64,000 nt of DNA from Cyanobium sp943367815 (GCA_943367815.1 CALRKA020000001.1:372001-436000), one strand, 5' to 3'. Shown: positions 43,213-51,702, counted from the stretch's first letter. A program made the numbers and translations. Notes: generated by a model not told the origin, from the sequence alone.

Positions 43213-45056
43213 GCCAGCGCCAGGGTGGCCAGCCGGCCGGCATTGGCCGTGGCGGCGGCGGCCACCAGGGCGTCAGCCGCCACGCTGCCCAGATCCCCCT
43301 GGCGGCGGCTGCGCAGGCTGACCGTGCGGGTTTCGGCCTCCCGGGCACCGATCACCCCCAGCACCGGGATCTTCATCTGCTCGCCGTTGCGGATCAGCTT
43401 GCCGAGCCGATCACCGCTGTGGTCGATGCCGGCGCGGATGCCGGCGGCCGCCAGCAGGCCCCGAAGCTCTTCGGCCCAGGGGAGGGCGTCATCGGTGACG
43501 GGCAGCAGCCGCACCTGCTCGGGGGCGAGCCAGAAGGGGAAATCGCCGGCGTAGTTCTCCACCATCACGCCGAAGAAGCGCTCCAGGGAGCCGAAGATGG
43601 CCCGGTGGATCATGATCGGCCGGCAGCGGCTGCCGTCGGCGGCCACGTAGTTCAGATCGAAGCGTTCCGGCAGGTTGAAATCGAGCTGGATCGTGGAGCA
43701 CTGCCACAACCGGCCGATCGCATCCTCGATCTTGAGGTCGATCTTCGGCCCGTAGAAGGCGCCGCCCCCCTCGTCCACCTTGTAGGCCCAGCCCTTGCGC
43801 TCAAGGGCTTCCACCAGGCCGGCGGTGGCCAGGTCCCACACCGCGTCCTCACCGATCGACTTCTCTGGGCGGGTGGAGAGATGGATCTCGTAGCTGCGGA
43901 AATCGAAGGTGGAGAGGATCCGCTCGGTGAGGTTCAGCACCCGCAGGATCTCATCGGAGATCTGCTCCGGCAGGCAGAAGACGTGGGCGTCGTCCTGGGT
44001 GAAGCCGCGCACCCGCATCAGGCCGTGCATCACCCCGGGCCGCTCGTAGCGGTAGACGGTGCCGAGCTCGGCCCAGCGGATCGGCAGCTCCCGGTAGGAG
44101 CGCAGCCGGCTGGCGAAGGTGAGCACGTGGAACGGGCAGTTCATCGGCTTGAGCTGGTACTGCCGCTCGTCCACCGCCATCGGCCCGAACATGCTCTCGC
44201 TGTAGAAGTCGAGGTGGCCCGAGGTCTTCCAGAGGCTCAGGTCGGCCACGTGGGGGGTGTAGAGGAGCTCGTAGCCGTCCTCGAAGTGGGCCGAGCGCCA
44301 GAAGTCCTCGATCAGCAGCCGCATGCGGGCGCCGCGGGGATGCCAGAACACCAGGCCGGCACCGGCCTCCTCCTCGATCGAGAAGAGATCCAGGTCGGTG
44401 CCCAGCCGGCGGTGATCGCGGCGCAGGGCCTCCTCCTTGCGCCGCCTGTGCTCCGCCAGCTGCTCGGGCGTCTCCCAGGCGGTGCCGTAGATGCGCTGCA
44501 GCTGGGCCCGCTTCTCGTCTCCGCGCCAGTAGGCCCCGGCCACGCTTTCGAGGGCGAAGGCCTTGGGGTTGAGCTCGCCGGTGTTGGCCACGTGGGGGCC
44601 GGCGCAGAGGTCCCACCACTGGTCGCCCAGGGTGTAGAGGGTGATCGGCTCGTTGAGCCCCGCCAGGATCTCCAGCTTGTAGGGCTCGTTCTGGGCCCGG
44701 ATCCGCCGCTCCGCCTCCTCGCGGCTCACCTCGATGCGCTCCAGGGGCAGCCGGCGGGCAATGATCTTGCCCATCTCCTTCTGGATGGCCTTGAGATCGG
44801 CGTCGGTGAAGGGTTCGGGGTTATCGAAGTCGTAGTAGAAGCCGCTCTCGGTCCAGGGTCCGATGGTCACCTGCGCCCGGGGGAAGAGCTTCTGCACCGC
44901 CATGGCGAGCACGTGGCTCATCGAATGGCGGATCCGCAGCAGCTGGGGGCTCTCGCTCGTCTTCGGCAGCACGATGGCCGCCTCCTCGGAGGGGGCATCA
45001 CCGGGGGCGGCGGGGCTGGAGGCCGGTGGCACCGGCGAAGGGGGCGCGGACGTCAT
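43209..45056 (-). CDS. thrS: Threonyl-tRNA synthetase lacking the N-terminal TGS domain
   Basis: Class II synthetase of 615 residues. After about 38 Ala/Pro/Ser-rich residues the N2 editing domain begins at LLRIRHSMSHVLAMAVQKLFP (HxxxH zinc motif). Then the catalytic core: SLWKTSGHLDFYSESMF, MNCPFHVLTF (zinc Cys), RELPIRWAELGTVYRYE (motif 2), and the C-terminal anticodon domain with VRLLPVTDDALPWAEEL. The usual TGS domain of about 60 residues is missing. ATG at 45056 (MTSAPPSPVPP). Confidence 0.95.
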   Translation of the reverse strand: MTSAPPSPVPPASSPAAPGDAPSEEAAIVLPKTSESPQLLRIRHSMSHVLAMAVQKLFPRAQVTIGPWTESGFYYDFDNPEPFTDADLKAIQKEMGKIIARRLPLERIEVSREEAERRIRAQNEPYKLEILAGLNEPITLYTLGDQWWDLCAGPHVANTGELNPKAFALESVAGAYWRGDEKRAQLQRIYGTAWETPEQLAEHRRRKEEALRRDHRRLGTDLDLFSIEEEAGAGLVFWHPRGARMRLLIEDFWRSAHFEDGYELLYTPHVADLSLWKTSGHLDFYSESMFGPMAVDERQYQLKPMNCPFHVLTFASRLRSYRELPIRWAELGTVYRYERPGVMHGLMRVRGFTQDDAHVFCLPEQISDEILRVLNLTERILSTFDFRSYEIHLSTRPEKSIGEDAVWDLATAGLVEALERKGWAYKVDEGGGAFYGPKIDLKIEDAIGRLWQCSTIQLDFNLPERFDLNYVAADGSRCRPIMIHRAIFGSLERFFGVMVENYAGDFPFWLAPEQVRLLPVTDDALPWAEELRGLLAAAGIRAGIDHSGDRLGKLIRNGEQMKIPVLGVIGAREAETRTVSLRSRRQGDLGSVAADALVAAAATANAGRLATLALA

Positions 45057-45149
45057 GGAGGCAACCTGTTGAAGGCATGGTATCCAGGCCCATCGGTGCT
45101 CCCCCGGCCGGCGCCGGGGCCGGGGGCCGGAGCGACCGTCAATCGGCCC

Positions 45150-45155
45150 TAAGTT
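45150..45155 (+). promoter_or_regulatory. Candidate -10 element TAAGTT for the TM2 gene
   Basis: TAAGTT lies 19 nt before the ATG at 45175 in the gap divergent from thrS. Confidence 0.3.
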
Positions 45156-45174
45156 GGGACTGTTGAGCACTGTG

Positions 45175-45708
45175 ATGGCCGCCCGACCCACGCCAGGACC
45201 CGTCCAGAGCGCAGTGCAGCGGCCAGCCCCCGGCGGAGCGGACGGGTCGGGGCTGAACCGGGCCGCCGAACGGCGCAGCGTCGCCCTCAGCTACCTGCTG
45301 TGGTGCACCTGCCTGGTGGGGCTGTGCGGCCTGCCGCGCTTCTACAACCGCAAGCCCCTGAGCGGCACCCTCTGGCTGCTCACCTTCGGCCTCTGCGGCA
45401 TCGGCCAGCTGCTGGATCTGGTGCTGCTGCCCGACATGGTGCGCCAGGCCAACCAGTCGCTGCTGCTGGAGGAGGCCTTGGCGGGCCGCGAGACGGCGGC
45501 CTACCCGCCGATCGAGCGCCAGCTGCTCCAGCTCGCCCGCCGGACCGGCAAGGGTGGCTTCACCCTCAACGACGCCCTGCTGGAGCTCCAGCTCCCCCCC
45601 CAGGCCAACAGCAGTGTGGTCAGCGCCGAGATCGAGCGGCTGCTGCTCAACCACCTGCTCGACGTGGGCAACGACGAACGGGGCCGGGTGGTCTACCGGG
45701 AGCCGTGA
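45175..45708 (+). CDS. TM2-domain membrane protein (177 aa)
   Basis: TM2 domain at about residues 35-80: SYLLWCTCLVGLCGLPRFYNRKPLSGTLWLLTFGLCGIGQLLDLVLLP, two helices with the conserved G-RFY turn. The C-terminal half is a soluble region with a LNDALLELQLPP / VVSAEIERLLLNHLLDVG helical pattern resembling a small winged helix. ATG at 45175. Function unknown. Confidence 0.88.
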   Translation: MAARPTPGPVQSAVQRPAPGGADGSGLNRAAERRSVALSYLLWCTCLVGLCGLPRFYNRKPLSGTLWLLTFGLCGIGQLLDLVLLPDMVRQANQSLLLEEALAGRETAAYPPIERQLLQLARRTGKGGFTLNDALLELQLPPQANSSVVSAEIERLLLNHLLDVGNDERGRVVYREP

Positions 45709-45714
45709 GGCCGA

Positions 45715-46371
45715 TCAGGCGCTGGTGAGGTTCCTCTGCCGCTCCAGTTCCCGCTCGTAGAAGCGCTGCAGCTCGGTGCGGCACTTCACCGGCTGGCCGT
45801 AGTGGCTGTCGCCCGCCAGGGTCGGCAGGGAGGCCCATTCCGGCGCCAGCCGTGCCAGCACCTCGGGGGTCAGGCCCTGGCGGTCGAAGCTCCGCAGGGC
45901 GCCGCGCTGCTGGATCAGATGCAGGGCGGCCTGGTCCTGGCTGGCGGGACCGAAGTCCCGCAGTCCGAGGCGTTCGGCGGCATGGTCCCAGGTGGTGGGC
46001 AGGAACTGGTAAGCACCGGCGGCCGCACTGGCGTAGCCGCGCCGCACCACGATGTCGGGGTGCCGGCTGAGGTCGCCGAAGCGATCGCCGCCGTAAAGCA
46101 CCCGGTAGCCGTCGTCGCTGCCGCCCAGCCAGGTGCCCTCGGCATAGCGGATCGTGTTGAGCAGGGCCCGCCGCTCGGGGGTGATCCCGAAGGGGCCGGG
46201 GGCGCTCGCCACCACCGGCCGGGCGGCGGGTAGGACGGCGGGCTGGACCGCCGGCGGGGGAACGGGGGCGGCCGGGCGTTGCACCATCGGCAGCATCAGG
46301 AGCAGCACCAGGGTGAGCGGGCCACGCTGGAGCGGCTTCGGCGGCGGCGGAAGGGGGCGACGCAAGGGCAA
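45715..46371 (-). CDS. Muramidase-like protein (lysozyme fold, GH104/GH24-type)
   Basis: 218 residues. N-terminal hydrophobic helix LTLVLLLMLPMV (signal anchor), a Pro/Ala linker, then a lysozyme domain: LLNTIRYAEGTWLGGSDDGYRVLYGG with the probable catalytic Glu, SAAAGAYQFLPTTWDHAA and FGPASQDQAALHLIQQRG. Likely cuts peptidoglycan in the periplasm. Such genes are found in phages and as chromosomal copies; no phage gene is nearby. Convergent with the TM2 gene, 6 bp apart. Confidence 0.87.
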   Translation of the reverse strand: MPLRRPLPPPPKPLQRGPLTLVLLLMLPMVQRPAAPVPPPAVQPAVLPAARPVVASAPGPFGITPERRALLNTIRYAEGTWLGGSDDGYRVLYGGDRFGDLSRHPDIVVRRGYASAAAGAYQFLPTTWDHAAERLGLRDFGPASQDQAALHLIQQRGALRSFDRQGLTPEVLARLAPEWASLPTLAGDSHYGQPVKCRTELQRFYERELERQRNLTSA

Positions 46372-46668
46372 GCGGTCGTCAGGGATCCATGACCCTGCTC
46401 AAGCCCGGGGCCTGGACGCGAGACCCCGGCGCCCGTACTGGACAGACCGGGGCCCGGTGTGCTTACGAACCCCGTCCGGAAGGGGGGCTCTCAGGAAATA
46501 TTCAGTCGGGAACGGGGAGGCGCCGGCAACAGCCGGCCAGCGGGCGGCCCGACCTGGCAACCGACGGGCCGCCGTACACCCGGCCTGAACGATCAGCTGT
46601 CGTGATCAATACATAACGATTGATTCACGCTTTTCCCGGCCCCCTTGCCACCGGGACCAGTCATCGGT
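46372..46668. other. 297-bp non-coding gap with an imperfect inverted repeat
   Basis: Between the starts/ends of muramidase and trpS. Open frames here look like chance. An AT-rich near-palindrome CGTGATCAAT...ATTGATTCACG lies at 46601-46629 (one extra T in the right arm). The first part would hold the muramidase promoter. A small unidentified RNA cannot be excluded; no known RNA family is recognised. Confidence 0.45.
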
Positions 46669-47706
46669 TCAATTCTGGGCCAGGAAACCGAGGGCGCCCC
46701 GGACCCGCTGCAGGGTCGCAGCGGCCACGCCCGAAGCCCGCCCCCGCCCGTCCCTGAGCACCGACTCGAGGTGGCCCGGGTCGCTGCGCAGCTCCGCGTA
46801 GCGCTGCTGCAGGGGCCGCAGGGCCTCCACCGCGGCGTCCGCCAGCAGGGGCTTGAAGGCCCCCCAGCCCATGGCGGCGCAGTCCGCCGCCGCCCGCTCG
46901 CGGCCCACGCCGGACAGCAGGGCGTAGAGGCCAAGCAGGTTGTCGGCCTCGGGCCGCTCCGGGTTGCCGAACTCCAGGCCCATGACCGGGTCGGTCTTGG
47001 CGCGCTTGATCTTGCGGGTGATGACCTCGGGAGGGTCCAGCAGGGTGATGCGGGAGCCCTCGTTGGGGTCGCTCTTGCTCATCTTGCTGCTGCCGTCGGT
47101 GAGGCTCATCACCCGGGCCCCCTCCTTCAGGATCAGGGGCTCGGGCACCTTGAGGACGGGCTGCTCCGGATCCGGCGCATAGCGGGCATTGATGCGCTGC
47201 TGGGCGATGTCGCGGGCCAGCTCCAGGTGCTGCTTCTGGTCTTCCCCCACCGGCACCAGATCGGCGTCATAGAGAAGGATGTCCGCGGCCATCAGCACCG
47301 GGTAATCCAGCAGGCCGGCGGAGACGTTGTCGCCCTGCTTGAGCGCCTTCTCCTTGAACTGGATCATCCGCTCCAGCCAGTTGAGCGGCGTGACGCAGTT
47401 CAGCAGCCAGCAGAGCTCGCTGTGCTCGCTGACGTGGCTCTGCACGAACACCGTCGAACGCTGCGGATCGATGCCGCAGGCCAGGTAGAGGGCCGCCGTG
47501 CTGAGGGTGTCCTCCGCCAGGCGCTTCGGATCGTGGGGCACCGTGATCGCGTGCAGGTCGACCACGCAGAAGAAGGTCTCGTGGCTGTCCTGCAGGGCCA
47601 CCCAGTTGCGGATCGCCCCCAGCCAGTTGCCCAGGTGCAGGGCCCCGGTGGGCTGCACGCCGGACAGCACCCGGGGCCGCGCCGTCCTGGCGCCGGAGTC
47701 GCTCAC
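46669..47706 (-). CDS. trpS: Tryptophanyl-tRNA synthetase
   Basis: Class I synthetase charging tRNA-Trp. Signature HxGN in GVQPTGALHLGNWLGAIRNW, Trp pocket DYPVLMAADILLYDADLVPVGEDQ, and KMSKS in GSSKMSKSDPNEGS. 345 residues. GTG start at 47706 overlaps the preceding gene stop by 4 bp (GTGA). Confidence 0.96.
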   Translation of the reverse strand: MSDSGARTARPRVLSGVQPTGALHLGNWLGAIRNWVALQDSHETFFCVVDLHAITVPHDPKRLAEDTLSTAALYLACGIDPQRSTVFVQSHVSEHSELCWLLNCVTPLNWLERMIQFKEKALKQGDNVSAGLLDYPVLMAADILLYDADLVPVGEDQKQHLELARDIAQQRINARYAPDPEQPVLKVPEPLILKEGARVMSLTDGSSKMSKSDPNEGSRITLLDPPEVITRKIKRAKTDPVMGLEFGNPERPEADNLLGLYALLSGVGRERAAADCAAMGWGAFKPLLADAAVEALRPLQQRYAELRSDPGHLESVLRDGRGRASGVAAATLQRVRGALGFLAQN

Positions 47707-48287
47707 GCTTCCGGGGTGGCGTCGCCCTCGGTGTCGGCGGAAGCGATCGCCCCCTCGGCAGCCTCGGGGGCGGCGTCCGGGGCCTCCACGGACTCCTGGG
47801 CTTCAACCCCAGCCTCCGGAGCTTCAGCTTCAGCCTCGGCCTCCAAAGCTTCGGCCGGGGCGTCGGCTTCGATCACCGCGACCGGAGCCGCGGGCCGGCT
47901 GGGCCGGGCGAAGGGGTCGATCCGGGCACCGCCGTGGCCGCCACGGCCCACCTGGCGGGGCTGGCCATCGCCACCGCCCCGGCGGGGCTCACCCCCCCGG
48001 GGAGCGGGGGCGCGGGATCCCGCCTGGGCCCGGTGCTCGGCCACCAGGGCCTCGAGCTGTCCCTTGTCCAGCTGGTCGGCGAGGGTGCGGAGGGCAAAAC
48101 CCAGCACCGCGACGGTGGAGCGCAGGCCGAAGGCCTCCTGCAGAGCGCGGGCGGCCTGCATCTCGTTGTCGCTGAGGCGGATGCGGAAGCCGCCGGGCTC
48201 CCGGTTCGGCCCCGAACGGCCGCCCCGCTCGGGGGCATCTCCGCGGCCGGAGCCCACGGGATGAGGGGTGTTGGTGTCGTCCGCCAT
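47703..48287 (-). CDS. Low-complexity protein with a possible ribbon-helix-helix-like core (194 aa)
   Basis: Three parts: a Gly/Arg-rich lead, a compact segment FRIRLSDNEMQAARALQEAFGLRSTVAVLGFALRTLADQL that looks like a small DNA-binding fold (strand, helix, helix), then a Gly/Arg linker and a Glu/Ala/Pro-rich acidic tail from about residue 130. ATG at 48287 (MADDTNTPH). No named family recalled; a regulator role is only a guess. Overlaps trpS by 4 bp. Confidence 0.7.
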   Translation of the reverse strand: MADDTNTPHPVGSGRGDAPERGGRSGPNREPGGFRIRLSDNEMQAARALQEAFGLRSTVAVLGFALRTLADQLDKGQLEALVAEHRAQAGSRAPAPRGGEPRRGGGDGQPRQVGRGGHGGARIDPFARPSRPAAPVAVIEADAPAEALEAEAEAEAPEAGVEAQESVEAPDAAPEAAEGAIASADTEGDATPEA

Positions 48288-48302
48288 GGCCGCAGCCCGC
48301 AA

Positions 48303-48899
48303 TCAGGGGCAAGTGTCGCGCATCGACGTCCGGCCGGCGGCGACGTCAGGACCCAGCCACAGCAGCCGGTGCCTGCCCAGGCGGGCGCTGCCGTCCCGCC
48401 GGGCCAGCACCAGCAGCGGCACGGGCCGGGGCCCGCCGGCGGCGAAGCGCAGCCGGTACTGCTGGAGCAGGTCCAGGTAGGTCTCGAGCGTCCAGCCCTG
48501 GGTGCCGCGCTCCTGGGCGGCCCAGAACTTCCGCAACGCCTCCCGGCAGGCCTCCGCCCCGAAGTCCTCCCAGCAGAGCCGCTCGGCCTCCCAGGCCGGG
48601 CGACCGGCGGCGACCAGCTCCCGGTAGCGCCGCAGCTCGGGGGCCTCCTGGCTGCAGTCCGGCGGCAGGCGGCTGGCCAGGTGTTCCACAGGGACCCGGC
48701 TCAGGCGCAGCCAGCAGCGCTCCAGCAGCAGCACAGGCAGGCCGCCGTGCCAGTGGTCGCTGCCCTCCAGTTCCTCCAAGGCGCGACGCAGCTCCTCGAG
48801 GTGGGGGTCCAGCAGGAACAGGCCGTCCAGCGTCGCAGCCTTGCCGTAACGGGCATCGGAAGACGGCACGGAGGGGACCCGGACGACAGGTTGAATCAT
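48303..48899 (-). CDS. Conserved hypothetical protein (198 aa)
   Basis: Soluble protein with well-patterned helices: LEELRRALEELEGSDHWHGGLPVLLLERCWLRL, ELRRYRELVAAGRPAWEAERLCWEDFG and TLETYLDLLQQYRLRFA. The C-terminal part is a basic beta-rich stretch. No motif of known activity seen. Located 15 bp upstream of the RHH-like gene in the same direction, so it may share an operon with it and trpS. Confidence 0.7.
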   Translation of the reverse strand: MIQPVVRVPSVPSSDARYGKAATLDGLFLLDPHLEELRRALEELEGSDHWHGGLPVLLLERCWLRLSRVPVEHLASRLPPDCSQEAPELRRYRELVAAGRPAWEAERLCWEDFGAEACREALRKFWAAQERGTQGWTLETYLDLLQQYRLRFAAGGPRPVPLLVLARRDGSARLGRHRLLWLGPDVAAGRTSMRDTCP

Positions 48900-49007
48900 G
48901 CTGCGTCCGGCCGGGTTCTGCAGGGACGGTCTCTTAAGGGAGGTGGACGCGGGGGTGTGAGCCCCGTCACTTCTGAGCTAGAGAGGCATCGCCGCCGGTA
49001 CCCGCCC

Positions 49008-50408
49008 GTGACGCCCCCGGACCCCCTGCGCCCCGCCGCCCTGGCCTCCCTGCTGCCCGCCGGCTGGGGCAGGCAGGCCCTGCTGCTGGCCGGGGGGGTG
49101 ATCGGGGGCGAACTGCTGCTGCGGGCGTTGCCCGGCGAAGGACTGGGTCTGGTGGGGATCGCCGGTGTGGCGGCGGGCTGGTGGTGGCTGGGCCGGCGGC
49201 CCGCCCGGCTGGCGCCGCCCCGTTTGCCGGCCAGCTTCGACGCCTGGGTACGGCGCTGTGAGGAGCTGCTGCTGCAGTTCGAGCATCTGGAAGGGGAGCC
49301 TGGCGAGGGCCAGCCCCAGCGCCGCGCCGGCCTTGCCGCCCTGCGACAGGAGGGGGCCCGGCCCGGCCTCCAGCTCGCCCTGGTGGGTTCCGTCGCCCCC
49401 GACGCCTCCTGGGCGCCCCAGCTGCAGCAGGCCCTGCGCGGCCGGCTGGCCCTGAGCCTGCGGTGGGGTGAAGCCCTGCCGGCGGTGAGCCGGGAGCGCC
49501 AGTGGCCGGAGGGCTTCGCCACCGCCGACGTGGTGCTGTTCCACCTGGCGACCCCCCTGCGGGCCGCCGATCTGCGCTGGCTGGAGGCGGTGCCCCCAGG
49601 CCAGCCCCTCTGGCTGCTGGTGCAACCGGAGGCCCCCTGCGATTCGGCCGCCCTGGCGGCCGAACTGGCGTCCCAGTGGCCCGGCGCGGCCGCCGACCGG
49701 CTGCTGCCGTGGGACGGCCAGCCCGAAGCCCTGGCCGCCAGCCTGCAGCCCCTGGCCCGCTGGCTGGTGGCCGAAGGGGCGTCCCTGCGCCGGGCCACGC
49801 CGCTGCGACGCATCGAGGCCCTGCACCGCCGCTGGCAAGCCGACCTGGAACGGCTGCGGCGGCAACGGCTGGTCCAGCTGCAGCAGCGCACCCAGTGGAT
49901 GGTGGCGGCCGGGGTGTTCGCCGCGCCCCTGCCCTCCCTCGATCTGCTGGTGCTGGCGGCGGCCAACGGCCTGATGCTGCAGGAGATGGCCCGCCTCTGG
50001 GGCTGCCCCTGGAGCGCCGAGCAGCTCAAAGCCGCCGCCGTGGAACTGGGCAAGGCCTCCCTGATGCTGGGGGTGGTGGAGTGGAGCAGCCAGGCCCTGG
50101 CTGCCGCCGTGCGCCTCCATGGCGCCACCTGGCTGGTGGGTGGGGCGCTCCAGGCCCTGAGCGCGGCCTACCTGACCCGGGTGGTGAGCCATGCCATGGC
50201 CGATGTGCTGGCCCTCTCCGCCGGCGTCGAGGCCCCGGACCTCGAGCGGATCAAGCGGGAGGCACCCCTGCTGGTGGCGCGGGCGGCCGAGGCGGAGAAG
50301 CTCGACTGGTCCGGATTCCTGCAGCAGGGCCGGACCTGGATCAGCCAGCAACTGTCCGCACCAACCCAGCCATCCCTGGCCGCGCCCTTCCTACCGCCCG
50401 CTGTGTGA
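49008..50408 (+). CDS. DUF697/YcjF-like membrane protein with a degenerate GTPase-like region
   Basis: 466 residues. Two N-terminal hydrophobic segments, a soluble middle with LQLALVGSV...FATADVVLFHLATPLRAADLRWL that resembles a GTPase fold without P-loop, then the DUF697 block QWMVAAGVFAAPLPSLDLLVLAAANGLMLQEMARLWG..WSAEQLKAAAVELGK and a second hydrophobic domain. GTG start at 49008. In other cyanobacteria similar proteins are of unknown role. Upstream of psbA on the same strand. Confidence 0.8.
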   Translation: MTPPDPLRPAALASLLPAGWGRQALLLAGGVIGGELLLRALPGEGLGLVGIAGVAAGWWWLGRRPARLAPPRLPASFDAWVRRCEELLLQFEHLEGEPGEGQPQRRAGLAALRQEGARPGLQLALVGSVAPDASWAPQLQQALRGRLALSLRWGEALPAVSRERQWPEGFATADVVLFHLATPLRAADLRWLEAVPPGQPLWLLVQPEAPCDSAALAAELASQWPGAAADRLLPWDGQPEALAASLQPLARWLVAEGASLRRATPLRRIEALHRRWQADLERLRRQRLVQLQQRTQWMVAAGVFAAPLPSLDLLVLAAANGLMLQEMARLWGCPWSAEQLKAAAVELGKASLMLGVVEWSSQALAAAVRLHGATWLVGGALQALSAAYLTRVVSHAMADVLALSAGVEAPDLERIKREAPLLVARAAEAEKLDWSGFLQQGRTWISQQLSAPTQPSLAAPFLPPAV

Positions 50409-50415
50409 CGTTGTT

Positions 50416-50436
50416 TTCATGAAGTCTCTTCATGAA
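50416..50436. repeat. Two copies of the palindrome TTCATGAA upstream of psbA
   Basis: TTCATGAA at 50416-50423 and 50429-50436, 13 bp start to start, just after the DUF697 stop and about 130 bp before the psbA ATG. Spacing and symmetry suggest a tandem operator. Confidence 0.45.
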
Positions 50437-50501
50437 TATTCATTGCGAACCGGACCGATTGCCTGAAGGATCGTTGCGCTCCGGAGCCGGTTCCTTCGGG
50501 G

Positions 50502-50535
50502 TTACTTAATGTGACTGGACCTCCCTTGTGGAGGT
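50502..50535 (+). promoter_or_regulatory. psbA core promoter region and leader hairpin
   Basis: TTACTTAAT at 50502-50510 is the best -10 candidate; the transcript would then start about 50515-50519. A perfect hairpin ACCTCC-CTTGT-GGAGGT (50519-50535) follows, placed at or near the 5' end of the mRNA. The GGAGG is 31 nt from the ATG, too far to be a normal ribosome site. No strong -35 box is visible. Confidence 0.4.
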
Positions 50536-50565
50536 ATCACTGCGTCTTCCTACCGTCTTACTTCC

Positions 50566-51642
50566 ATGACCACTGCCATTCGCAGCGGCCGCTCGGAAAG
50601 CTGGGAAAGCTTCTGCGCCTGGGTCACCTCCACCAACAACCGCATCTACGTCGGTTGGTTCGGTGTGCTGATGATCCCTTGCCTGCTGGCCGCCACCATT
50701 TGCTACGTCGTCGCCTTCATCGCGGCCCCCGCCGTCGACATCGACGGCATCCGTGAGCCGGTCGCCGGCTCCCTGATGTACGGCAACAACATCATCTCCG
50801 GCGCCGTTGTTCCCTCCAGCAACGCCATCGGTCTGCACTTCTACCCCATCTGGGAAGCCGCCAGCCTCGACGAGTGGCTGTACAACGGCGGCCCCTACCA
50901 GCTGGTGGTCTTCCACTTCCTGGTCGGCATCTCCGCCTATATGGGCCGCCAGTGGGAGCTTTCCTACCGGCTCGGCATGCGCCCCTGGATCTGCGTCGCC
51001 TACTCGGCCCCCCTCTCGGCGGCCTTCGCGGTGTTCCTGATCTATCCCCTGGGCCAGGGCTCCTTCTCCGACGGCATGCCCCTCGGCATCAGCGGCACCT
51101 TCAACTTCATGCTGGTGTTCCAGGCCGAACACAACATCCTGATGCACCCCTTCCACATGCTGGGTGTGGCGGGCGTGTTCGGTGGCTCCCTGTTCTCCGC
51201 CATGCACGGTTCGCTGGTCACCAGCTCCCTGGTGCGTGAAACCACCGAGAGCGAGTCCCAGAACTACGGCTACAAGTTCGGCCAAGAGGAAGAGACCTAC
51301 AACATCGTGGCCGCCCACGGCTACTTCGGTCGTCTGATCTTCCAGTACGCCTCCTTCAACAACAGCCGCAGCCTCCACTTCTTCCTGGCCGCCTGGCCCG
51401 TGGTCGGCATCTGGTTCACGTCCCTGGGCATCAGCACCATGGCGTTCAACCTGAACGGCTTCAACTTCAACCAGTCCGTTCTCGACAGCCAGGGCCGGGT
51501 GGTGAACACCTGGGCCGACGTGCTCAACCGCGCCAACCTCGGCTTCGAGGTGATGCATGAGCGCAACGCCCACAACTTCCCCCTCGATCTGGCCACCGTG
51601 CAGTCCGTTCCCGTGGCCCTGCAGGCCCCGGCGATCGGCTGA
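50566..51642 (+). CDS. psbA: Photosystem II reaction centre protein D1
   Basis: Core PSII subunit that binds P680, pheophytin, QB and most ligands of the Mn4CaO5 cluster. 358 residues with five helices. Seen: NGGPYQLVVFHFLVG, YMGRQWELSYRLGMRPW, GTFNFMLVFQAEHNILMHPFHMLG (Mn/Fe-side His) and the C-terminal WADVLNRANLGFEVMHERNAHNFPLDLA where processing leaves the Ala ligand. The residue at 129 (canonical 130) is Gln, as in the D1:1 form used at lower light. One residue is missing near the N-terminus relative to the 360-residue type. Codon usage is biased as expected for high expression. Confidence 0.99.
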   Translation: MTTAIRSGRSESWESFCAWVTSTNNRIYVGWFGVLMIPCLLAATICYVVAFIAAPAVDIDGIREPVAGSLMYGNNIISGAVVPSSNAIGLHFYPIWEAASLDEWLYNGGPYQLVVFHFLVGISAYMGRQWELSYRLGMRPWICVAYSAPLSAAFAVFLIYPLGQGSFSDGMPLGISGTFNFMLVFQAEHNILMHPFHMLGVAGVFGGSLFSAMHGSLVTSSLVRETTESESQNYGYKFGQEEETYNIVAAHGYFGRLIFQYASFNNSRSLHFFLAAWPVVGIWFTSLGISTMAFNLNGFNFNQSVLDSQGRVVNTWADVLNRANLGFEVMHERNAHNFPLDLATVQSVPVALQAPAIG

Positions 51643-51702
51643 TCCCGCTCGGCACCCGCGGTCGGTCGGCTGCGGCGCTCGGGCCTCGCCGACCCACCCC
51701 CT

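Noticed and set aside
45715..46371. Muramidase as a sign of a prophage
   Set aside because: No other phage gene, integrase or attachment site is nearby, and it has a membrane anchor typical of a chromosomal enzyme.
46389..46616. 75-aa plus-strand frame in the gap before trpS
   Set aside because: Composition looks random, there is no ribosome site, and no hydrophobic or helical pattern is visible.
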